From CAVPNY01 sp963706905 (GTDB taxonomy: Bacteria; Chloroflexota; Anaerolineae; Anaerolineales; UBA4823): 64,000 bases of DNA. The notes below the pieces were generated by a model, which was given only the letters and a program-made list of their open reading frames with translations, was not told where the DNA came from and made no database searches. Every line of letters begins with the position of its first letter. Position 1 is the stretch's first letter. A program made the translations under genes and the position numbers. Positions 9,307 to 16,094 of this stretch are shown here, piece after piece. The stretch covers positions 1 through 64,000 of the forward strand of contig CAVPNY010000002.1 in assembly GCA_963706905.1 (NCBI GenBank), in the 5' to 3' direction.

Positions 9307-9450
9307 TGCCAGGCCATTCAAGTCCGGCCTGAAGCAGATGGAACCCGCCTGACCCTGATCCACACTCATTGGGAACGGTGCGGGGAAGGCGCGGCTGCCA
9401 ATCGCAAGCGTTACGACGGTGGGTGGAATTATGTCTTCGGAGAATTCTAA
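9307..9450 (+). pseudogene. 3' fragment of an AHSA1/SRPBCC-domain gene
   Basis: The 48 codons ending at 9450 read QVRPEADGTRLTLIHTHWER, then GGWNYVFGEF. This resembles the C-terminal strand and helix of AHSA1-like SRPBCC proteins (a GTRLTLxHxxWE pattern). No matching N-terminal part exists upstream: the sequence turns into the start of the opposing glycosylase-like gene. It looks like the remnant of a gene cut by rearrangement. Confidence 0.45.
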
Positions 9451-9497
9451 CCCATGTTACAGAATTATCAGCATCGGCATGACTCTGACTGAATCGA

Positions 9498-9528
9498 AGT
9501 GCCTGGCGCTCTACTTCCACCAGGCACT
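9498..9528. terminator. hairpin downstream of the exported protein at 9556
   Basis: AGTGCCTGG/CCAGGCACT form nine perfect pairs around an 13-base loop, flanked by a further TCGA/TCGA extension with a bulge. It sits between the gene fragment ending at 9450 and the minus gene ending at 9556. No clear T-tract follows on either strand, so a role as terminator is only likely from position. Confidence 0.35.
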
Positions 9529-9555
9529 CCGGCTTCGAAAAAGACGCAAGGTCAT

Positions 9556-10989
9556 TTACTCGCGAATATTGAACCATCGCCCCGCATCCATTTTCAATCT
9601 CTGCCACAATTCCATCGCTTCCTGTTGTGTAAGGCCGGTATTGCTCTCAAAGCGCTGCCAGAAGGCTTCCCACCACCCGGCTGGCTCTTCTTTTGGCCCA
9701 TCATACTCGGTGGGACGATCTGTTGCACCATTCACGACCAGGCTGCCGACATAATCAGCGTCCTGGTAAACCCGCTGGATCTGCTCAGCAATTTCCTGCA
9801 CATCGGCCTCAGAGACGACCCCGTTGCTGGTGGCTTTATAGAACTGCACGGTAACCCGGATAGGGAATTGTTCATCACGCTCGATAGGTAGTCCGGCGAT
9901 CTCGGTGAACGGCCCTTCTACCGCGCCATGGCCGATGACTGCCGCTTCTACATCGCTCTTGGCGGCGGCAGTTGGAGCTGCCATCATCATTGCTTCGGCA
10001 ACCAGCGGCTCAGGCCTCAATGGATTCTTCTGCTTGAGCGGCACCTGGATTACCAGCACCATGTTTAATCCACTCTCGCCAGCGGCTTGCAGCTCCTCAC
10101 CAGTCGATGGTTGCTCATTACCCGAATTTCCTCTCTCCGTTTCTTCACCACTTTGAAAATCGCTCAAGCGCTCGCCGGTGAAGCTAGCCCGCTCGCCATT
10201 CTGGTTGAAGAACAGGCGCTGACCCCACGAGTAGCCGGCTGGAAAGGCATCCCGCACGTTGTCGATAATGGTTGCGCTGGTACCCTCCCGGGTGGCGATC
10301 AGCGTCAACACGGCCGGATCGCCCTGATAGGACTGGTAGTTGAAGATCACTGGGTTAAACTGGGCAAGACCTTTTTGAGGCACAGGTAAAAAGGCTGCCT
10401 GAGCGCTGACCAGCACATGGGAGTCGCGCTCCGCCAGCAAGGAGGTCTCGTTCCCAGCCCAGGAGCCAGCATTGTGCAGGTAGTGGCGAAAATTCTCCAG
10501 GAACTCCTGCAGGCTGACTTTCTGCAACGACTCGCCTTTTTCGTTGCCCACCAGCAGGAAGAAGTCGTCGAGGGGAATATCAGCCGTCAGGTCAGAGAAG
10601 TTGGGGTAGCGCATCACGGGCATCAGGCTGAGCTGGTACTGGTCGCTCCGCGGATCACGATACATCACCTGGATGGTAACGTCGGAGATGTTTGGGCCAA
10701 CCGTCGAGCCTTTATAGCGTCCGGTGTCCTCCCACATCACATTGACGACGCTCAATCCGTAGCCTGCCGCCAGTTCAACCGCTACCGGGTCATTCGTCAT
10801 GCTGGCCGTCCGTTGGATCGCCTCGATATATTCGGGATCGGCAGACACTTCACCCTGCGGATCATCTGGGCGCTGGGCTGGTGCCGCTGCATAGGCTGGT
10901 GTCGAGGGGATTCTTATAAAAAATGCTTGGATGGCGAGCAGTCCCGCCAGGGTGATGAACTTAATCTTTGTAGAAGTACTTTTAGGCAT
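9556..10989 (-). CDS. exported protein of unknown function
   Basis: A 477-residue protein starting at ATG 10989 (MPKSTSTKIKF), with GGGAGG upstream. A signal peptide (ITLLAGLLAIQAFF-like hydrophobic core) ends near TPAYAAAPA. The mature part is soluble and mixed alpha/beta, with no motif I recognise. It contains MMMAAPTAAAK and an acidic Gly/Glu-rich linker. The C-terminal WWEAFWQRFESNTGLTQQEA helix pair is followed by a final WFNIRE. Gene context gives no function. It may be a lineage-specific surface protein. Confidence 0.55.
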   Translation of the reverse strand: MPKSTSTKIKFITLAGLLAIQAFFIRIPSTPAYAAAPAQRPDDPQGEVSADPEYIEAIQRTASMTNDPVAVELAAGYGLSVVNVMWEDTGRYKGSTVGPNISDVTIQVMYRDPRSDQYQLSLMPVMRYPNFSDLTADIPLDDFFLLVGNEKGESLQKVSLQEFLENFRHYLHNAGSWAGNETSLLAERDSHVLVSAQAAFLPVPQKGLAQFNPVIFNYQSYQGDPAVLTLIATREGTSATIIDNVRDAFPAGYSWGQRLFFNQNGERASFTGERLSDFQSGEETERGNSGNEQPSTGEELQAAGESGLNMVLVIQVPLKQKNPLRPEPLVAEAMMMAAPTAAAKSDVEAAVIGHGAVEGPFTEIAGLPIERDEQFPIRVTVQFYKATSNGVVSEADVQEIAEQIQRVYQDADYVGSLVVNGATDRPTEYDGPKEEPAGWWEAFWQRFESNTGLTQQEAMELWQRLKMDAGRWFNIRE

Positions 10990-11095
10990 CTCGGCTTCCT
11001 CCCGGACATTGCTTAATCTAATTTGGCGATTATTGGGAAGACGCCGGACAGGTTGATTTGGTTCCGGATCGAAAGAAGTTGGGACTTTATCCTTA

Positions 11096-11124
11096 TTGAC
11101 ATGCGTTACTAAAAGTTGTAGTAT
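11096..11124 (+). promoter_or_regulatory. near-consensus sigma70 promoter
   Basis: TTGACA at 11096-11101 and TAGTAT at 11119-11124 are separated by exactly 17 bases. Transcription would start near 11131 and run towards the secreted protein gene at 11451, giving a leader of about 320 bases. It is divergent to the gene ending at 9556, whose start is 107 bases away. Confidence 0.6.
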
Positions 11125-11272
11125 GTAATTGGCAAGATGTGTCTTTCCAAGGGAATAAATTGACTCCAGTCCAGCCTGAGCCCCTCGAAACATTCGAACC
11201 AATCCAGATGGCTGGCGGGAACGGCGACAATACTGTTCAAATCAGGGATGTTTACGAGAAGTTTCGGGAGGT

Positions 11273-11383
11273 ATGTACTCCGGTCACTGTGACCGCTACC
11301 AGAAGAAAGTATTCGGTAAGGTAAGTGGTGCCGATTTTTACAAGGTCAAGGATGGTCTAAAGGATTTCCCCTTGGTCTCTTAA
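11273..11383 (+). CDS. possible 36-codon small ORF in the leader region
   Basis: MYSGHCDRYQKKVFGKVSG... ends at TAA 11383. Codon choice looks coding, but GGGAGG abuts the ATG with only one base between them, which is poor spacing. The first codons contain a perfect 7-base inverted repeat CGGTCAC-T-GTGACCG at 11281-11295 that could instead be an operator. It is either a small protein, a gene remnant, or chance. Otherwise 10990-11450 holds only the promoter at 11096. Confidence 0.2.
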   Translation: MYSGHCDRYQKKVFGKVSGADFYKVKDGLKDFPLVS

Positions 11384-11450
11384 GAAAGGGGGCTTTGTGC
11401 TGGTTTGGCTTAACTAGCCTCATCGGTGGGAGATTTAAACGGAAGGACAG

Positions 11451-12257
11451 ATGAAGAAGATGAACCGCCAGATTGCTGGCCTGCAGATAGGTTTGGCTTT
11501 ACTTTTGAGCTTGGCCTTGCTCTTGGGCTTAGGTGGGAGTGTCACTTTAGTACAGGCCCAGGAGCAGAATACCAACCCCCTTCGCAAAGAAAACCTAGAG
11601 AACATTGATCCGGACAATTATGATATGCAGGCAGTTTTTCAGCCTGGCTCTCCGTGGATTGTTGTGGAGAAGTGGAATAAGACCTATAAGGATCCCAAGA
11701 GTGGCCTTACTATCGAGGAATATTACGAGCGTCGCCACTCACCGGAATGGTGGCCGGTGTCGGAGAAGGCTCTGGAGTTGTGCAACCAAAATGACAACCC
11801 GAATGTTACATGTGAAGCCGTTGGAGATGATGAGGTTCTTAGAACGACCAAGGCCAAGAAAAGCGATACGGATTATGTTCAGCAAAAGATGTGGAACGCC
11901 GCCCATAAGCTATGCGACACCGCAGGTTGCGTAGTCGGAACATTTTATGCCATGTATCGCACTCAGTACAAGTGGGTTCGCACCAGTTCGGTTTGGACCA
12001 TCAAGAATGCCAAACTCACTTGGGGATGCCCAGCTACATGTATCATGTGTTCCGGTGGCATCTACAGCTATGTTCGGTATAAGGGGCCAGCAAACGCGGT
12101 ATGGAGCGGCAACCAGAGTGTTATGGTTACGGATTCCTACAGTTTCGCGGAGGGTTTAGATTTTGGCCCCGGCCAAGAAACCGCTAAAGTCTTATCGGAT
12201 GCCTACTACAATAATGTCAAATTTAAGACCATTTCTACACAGCAAACCTGGAATTGA
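11451..12257 (+). CDS. secreted cysteine-containing protein of unknown function
   Basis: A 268-residue protein with a strong signal peptide: basic MKKMNRQ, a long Leu-rich core, cleavage near VQAQEQ. GGAAGGACAG precedes the ATG. The mature part has paired cysteines (LELCNQ, VTCEAV, KLCDTAGC, WGCPATCIMC) that suggest disulfides or metal binding, and many aromatic residues (WWPVSE, YKWVRTSSVW). I do not recognise a family. A lipoprotein gene follows 18 bases downstream, so both may be one operon driven from 11096. Confidence 0.6.
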   Translation: MKKMNRQIAGLQIGLALLLSLALLLGLGGSVTLVQAQEQNTNPLRKENLENIDPDNYDMQAVFQPGSPWIVVEKWNKTYKDPKSGLTIEEYYERRHSPEWWPVSEKALELCNQNDNPNVTCEAVGDDEVLRTTKAKKSDTDYVQQKMWNAAHKLCDTAGCVVGTFYAMYRTQYKWVRTSSVWTIKNAKLTWGCPATCIMCSGGIYSYVRYKGPANAVWSGNQSVMVTDSYSFAEGLDFGPGQETAKVLSDAYYNNVKFKTISTQQTWN

Positions 12258-12275
12258 GCACATGCTCAAAGAGTG

Positions 12276-12677
12276 ATGATCATGAAGATCAAAATCCTGC
12301 CTTGTCTGTTTCTGATCCTACTGCTCGCGGCTTGCACGTCTGCCTCAGCTAGCGGGTCGCTCATAGAAACTTCACAGCCCGAGCCGCCAACACTTGGCCC
12401 CTGCGATGCGTCAGCAGTGAGTATCAGCATCGCACCTACTGAAGTGGATGGAAAGTGGTATGTCACGTTTTCGGGCCTCCAGCCTGGAGAGACTATTACA
12501 GCGTCCTTCGATCAAGCGGTTGGCGATGACACAATGACGCTTACGATCTATCCACTCGATGCTGCAGACGAGCAAGGCAATCTCACCTGGGTCGAAGGCC
12601 AGTTGGAGCCGGGCACCTGGGAGGCCAGGGTTGAGTCGCTGGCAGGCGTAACGTGTAAAATTGTCACTGTTCCATAG
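12276..12677 (+). CDS. small lipoprotein
   Basis: About 133 residues. MKIKILPCLFLILLLAAC is a lipoprotein signal with a canonical lipobox. GTG 12273, ATG 12276 and ATG 12282 are all possible starts. AAAGAG upstream does not decide between them. The mature domain is about 105 residues and looks like a beta-sandwich (KWYVTFSGLQPGETITASF, GTWEARVESL), with two cysteines that could pair. Function unknown; probably co-transcribed with the preceding secreted protein. Confidence 0.55.
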   Translation: MIMKIKILPCLFLILLLAACTSASASGSLIETSQPEPPTLGPCDASAVSISIAPTEVDGKWYVTFSGLQPGETITASFDQAVGDDTMTLTIYPLDAADEQGNLTWVEGQLEPGTWEARVESLAGVTCKIVTVP

Positions 12678-12902
12678 GTAATTTTCACCGGTCCCAACCT
12701 GCTGTAAGGAAGGATAGCAGTGGTCCCAACAGGCCCGGCAAATCGTTTGCAGGATGAACGCGATGATCGAAGATGAAAATCGACGGTGGTCGCGTTTTAC
12801 CTTTTAAGGGAGGTGACTGCTCTGTTCTGTTCTAGCAAAACCTGAAGATTGGCTGTTTGTTTCTGTTTGTTCCCTAGAGGATCTATGTAGGAGGTAAATA
12901 CC

Positions 12903-14087
12903 ATGAAGATCCTGAGCCGCATTTTCTTTGTGGCTGTCGCCATCACTTTGCTCGTTGCGCTGGTTGGTCCGGGAGTCAGGCCAGCCGCGGCCAGCGGCAC
13001 GATTGTCGTGAATCGATTATGGATTACCGCCGACGGCATCCCTGTTGATGAGTATACCCTGACCAATGCCCACGACATGGAGGTGAAGATCATCACCTAT
13101 GGCGGGATCATCACTTCAGTTAAAGTGCCTGACAAAAAGGGTCAGTTTGCCAATGTTGTCCTGGGCTTCGACAACCTGCAGGATTATGAGGCGTTGAGCC
13201 CGTATTTTGGCTGCATCACCGGCCGCTATGCCAATCGCATCGCCGAGGGGAAATTCACACTGGATGGCGTGGAGTACCAGCTCGACATCAACAATGGCCC
13301 GAACCACTTGCATGGCGGTTTCAAAGGCTTCGACAAGCAGGTTTGGCAGGTAACCAAGGAGATTATCGAGCCGAAAGCAGTCGGCATTGAGCTGCACTAT
13401 CTCAGCCCGGATGGCGATCAGAAGTATCCCGGCGCGCTGGATACCTATGTGACATACCGTTTGACCGATAAGAACAGCATCCGTATCGATTACAAAGCTA
13501 CCACCAGCAAACCCACCATCGTCAACCTGACCAACCATAGCTATTGGAACCTGAAGGGCGAGGGCGAATGCGATATCAACGACCATATCCTGAAGATCAA
13601 CGCTGACTACTACACGCCAGATGATGTAAATCTGATCCCCACTGGCGAGATCGCGCCGGTTGCGGGAACTCCCTTCGATTTCCGCATGCCGAAGCCGATC
13701 TCGAAAGGCCTCCGCTCGGATGACGAGCAGGTCGTCATTGGGCGCGGCTGGGACCACAACTGGGTTCTCAACCGGCCGTCATTTGAAGATAAATCGCTGA
13801 TCTTCGCGGCGTCCGTGTACGAGCAGAAGTCTGGTCGTGCTCTGGAAATTTGGACCACTGAGCCAGGCATCCAGTTCTATTCCGGTAACTTCCTGGATGG
13901 CACCATCTACGGCACCAGCCACCGCGCTTACCGCCAGGGCGATGGACTGGCCCTGGAGACCCAGCACTTCCCGGACTCGCCCAACCACGATAACTTCCCC
14001 TCCACTGTGCTGCGCCCAGGCCAGACCTACGAAACCACCACCATCTTCAAGCTCAAAGTGCGGTCTCCCTTCTGGCCGCCCTGGTAA
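12903..14087 (+). CDS. galM: secreted aldose 1-epimerase
   Basis: A 394-residue galactose mutarotase family enzyme that interconverts alpha and beta anomers of aldoses. GGAGG lies nine bases before the ATG. Motifs are FGCITGRYANRIAEGKF, NHLHGG, the catalytic histidine in LTNHSYWNL, and the general-base glutamate in LALETQHFPDSPNH. Unlike the usual cytoplasmic enzyme it begins with a signal peptide (IFFVAVAITLLVALVG, cleavage near AAASG), so it should act outside the membrane. It stands alone and ends before a strong terminator. Confidence 0.9.
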   Translation: MKILSRIFFVAVAITLLVALVGPGVRPAAASGTIVVNRLWITADGIPVDEYTLTNAHDMEVKIITYGGIITSVKVPDKKGQFANVVLGFDNLQDYEALSPYFGCITGRYANRIAEGKFTLDGVEYQLDINNGPNHLHGGFKGFDKQVWQVTKEIIEPKAVGIELHYLSPDGDQKYPGALDTYVTYRLTDKNSIRIDYKATTSKPTIVNLTNHSYWNLKGEGECDINDHILKINADYYTPDDVNLIPTGEIAPVAGTPFDFRMPKPISKGLRSDDEQVVIGRGWDHNWVLNRPSFEDKSLIFAASVYEQKSGRALEIWTTEPGIQFYSGNFLDGTIYGTSHRAYRQGDGLALETQHFPDSPNHDNFPSTVLRPGQTYETTTIFKLKVRSPFWPPW

Positions 14088-14179
14088 TTGCCCTGAATAA
14101 CAAAAGAACCTGGCATTGAGATCCACCCATAGAGATTAGAAGGTTCTCAGCCAGGAACTTTGTGCGAAGGCCTGTTGGC

Positions 14180-14216
14180 AACGCTGCCCAGGATAATCTC
14201 CTGGGCAGCGTTTTCT
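14180..14216 (+). terminator. strong rho-independent terminator
   Basis: AACGCTGCCCAGGA pairs perfectly with TCCTGGGCAGCGTT over 14 bases around loop TAATC. TTTTCTTT follows on the plus strand. It ends the galM transcript, 93 bases after its stop. It also separates it from the convergent YedE gene ending at 14243. Confidence 0.85.
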
Positions 14217-14242
14217 TTGGTTATTTCTGGCAGGTAGCTGGC

Positions 14243-15478
14243 TTAGCCGCAGCCGCCGCCACTCTTGTCTCTCTTAAATTCCAGCTTGATCTTGGGCAGG
14301 AAATCAAGCTCCCATTCATGCGGGTTGGGGCTGGCGCATTCGTAGCGATCTCCCAGCGCAGACGGGAAAGCATAATTCAACCGATCCTCATTGGATGTCT
14401 GGCTGACCGGGGTGATGTTGGGATCTTCTTTTCCAAAAGTCTCGATCCAGTTGTTGATCCCGCCATCCAGGATATAGGCGTTTGGCACGCTCTCTGCGGT
14501 CAGGATTTTCCATGCCTCCGTTGCAGCCTGTTCGTTATTACTCACCACGACAAATACAGTGTTTAAAGCTTGTTTGGCGTGGATCTCTGGCACGTAGGCA
14601 GTCAGCTCGGTGACTGGAATGTTGACCGATCCGGCGATGTGGAAAAGGTTGTATTCATTCTGCGGGCGAACGTCCAGCACGATCGTCTTGAGCGAGTCAT
14701 TGGCAATGGTTTCCAGGAGCTCGCCAGGATGGATCTGGACTTCGCGCTGCTCCAACAAGGTCTCCTTCACGGCTGCCACTCGATTCCATTTGTCATCCAC
14801 AGTGGTATCGCCGATGAAGACGATCGCGATCGCCAGCCCTAGCAGCACCGCTGCGCCTGCCAGGCGAACTTTTGGCTCGGCTGACAGGTCCCGCCCGCCA
14901 AAAATGCGTTCCAACTGCTCAGCGCCCCAGAACATGAAGAGGGCCATCAGGACTATGCCTGTCACCACCACTCCGGTCGGCAGGTTCAGCCAATCCGGGA
15001 TCGTTAAGCGTCCCAGATAACCGCTAAAGTTCCACCAGAGATCATAGAAGCGCTCGGTCTCGCCAAACAAGAAGATGCCAAACAGCACGCCCAGGACGAA
15101 GAACAACCCGTCAAGCTTGCGAGTCGCCATGGCAACCAGCGAGGTGCCCGGGCAGAAGCCTCCGATGATAAAGCCGGCGCCCATGATCAGTCCGCCCAGG
15201 ATGCCCGACCACAGGTAGGTGGGATTAACCCACACCAGGTTGTAATCCAGGACGCCCAGACCAACCATCAGGAAGAGCAAAACCATGGCGGTGATAATGG
15301 CACCGAACATCACCTTGAGCACGGTCATATTCCGAAAATAGAATTGGGCAGACAGTATGCGCGAATTTCCGAAACCGGAGCTCTCCAGGACATAGCCAAA
15401 GCCAAAACCGAGCAGCGCAAAGACCACATACATCAGCGGCTTGCCAACCAGGGTTTCAAGAGATAGGGGAAATAACAT
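14243..15478 (-). CDS. YeeE/YedE sulfur transporter fused to a rhodanese-like domain without catalytic cysteine
   Basis: A 411-residue protein. Residues 1-225 carry about seven membrane segments of the YeeE/YedE (TsuA-like) family, with the conserved GGFCPGTSLVAM cysteine loop. TsuA imports thiosulfate. Residues about 240-345 form a rhodanese domain with TIVLDVRPQNEYNLFHIAG and YILDGGINNW. The active-site loop reads VVVSNNEQAA, so the usual persulfide cysteine is replaced by asparagine. The tail ends KSGGGCG, with a near-terminal cysteine. It lies 12 bases after the other YedE gene, and together they may form one transporter. Confidence 0.85.
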   Translation of the reverse strand: MLFPLSLETLVGKPLMYVVFALLGFGFGYVLESSGFGNSRILSAQFYFRNMTVLKVMFGAIITAMVLLFLMVGLGVLDYNLVWVNPTYLWSGILGGLIMGAGFIIGGFCPGTSLVAMATRKLDGLFFVLGVLFGIFLFGETERFYDLWWNFSGYLGRLTIPDWLNLPTGVVVTGIVLMALFMFWGAEQLERIFGGRDLSAEPKVRLAGAAVLLGLAIAIVFIGDTTVDDKWNRVAAVKETLLEQREVQIHPGELLETIANDSLKTIVLDVRPQNEYNLFHIAGSVNIPVTELTAYVPEIHAKQALNTVFVVVSNNEQAATEAWKILTAESVPNAYILDGGINNWIETFGKEDPNITPVSQTSNEDRLNYAFPSALGDRYECASPNPHEWELDFLPKIKLEFKRDKSGGGCG

Positions 15479-15490
15479 GGCAGCCTCCGA

Positions 15491-16063
15491 TTAAAGCCAC
15501 AACTTGCGGACGAAGTAAGCCAGGGCGTAAGCGCCTGCAAACACCGCGAACATGAAGGCCCACGATCCCACGGAGAGCACTGCGCCGCCAGAGAGCGCCT
15601 GGCCGGAAGTACAGCCGCGCGCCATGCGCGCCCCATAGCCCATCAGACCGCCGCCGATAAAGGCCATCAGCCAGCGGGTGCGGACAGAGATCTGCGGCCC
15701 TTTGTTGGTTTCCACCTGCAAACGGCCGTTTTTCCAGCCGGAGACAAACCCGCCAACCAGGGTCCCGAAAACCATCGGGATGATCCAGTCATCGAGCGGG
15801 TTAAGGTTGCCGCCGGCCAGCTTGATCAGATAGGGTACCCGATCGACGTGTTCGGGGACAATTAAATCCTCGAAGAAAACTACGATACGGTTCAAACCGC
15901 CAGAGGCGCCCAGGCCATTGCCGGTCAGGAAAAAGGCCAGAAAAAGGACGATGCCCAATAGGACTGCGCCGAAATAGGGGTGCCAATAATCCTTCTTTGG
16001 CCGGTCGAACAGGAAGGATCTCCAGTTCGATTTTTTGGGTGGGGTCTCACTAATGACAGTCAT
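15491..16063 (-). CDS. YeeE/YedE family transporter half
   Basis: A 190-residue membrane protein with four to five hydrophobic segments and the family loop MARGCTSGQALSGG, whose cysteine in TsuA-type proteins relays thiosulfate. A second signature, PMVFGTLVGGFVSG, precedes it. The N-terminus is cytoplasmic and basic (PPKKSNWRSFLFDRPKK). With the longer YedE-rhodanese product encoded just downstream it supplies the two half-repeats normally found in one polypeptide. It is cotranscribed with the cytochromes upstream. Confidence 0.85.
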   Translation of the reverse strand: MTVISETPPKKSNWRSFLFDRPKKDYWHPYFGAVLLGIVLFLAFFLTGNGLGASGGLNRIVVFFEDLIVPEHVDRVPYLIKLAGGNLNPLDDWIIPMVFGTLVGGFVSGWKNGRLQVETNKGPQISVRTRWLMAFIGGGLMGYGARMARGCTSGQALSGGAVLSVGSWAFMFAVFAGAYALAYFVRKLWL

Positions 16064-16094
16064 GCATACCTCCGTTGAATTTGGAAGCTAGGGT

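Noticed and set aside
11281..11295. Perfect CGGTCAC-T-GTGACCG inverted repeat as an operator
   Set aside because: It lies about 150 bases past the expected transcription start and inside a possible coding frame. No regulator gene is next to it, so it is noted but not annotated.
11139..11324. 61-codon plus frame just after the 11096 promoter
   Set aside because: No ribosome site and no recognisable motif. A better-looking small frame overlaps it at 11273.
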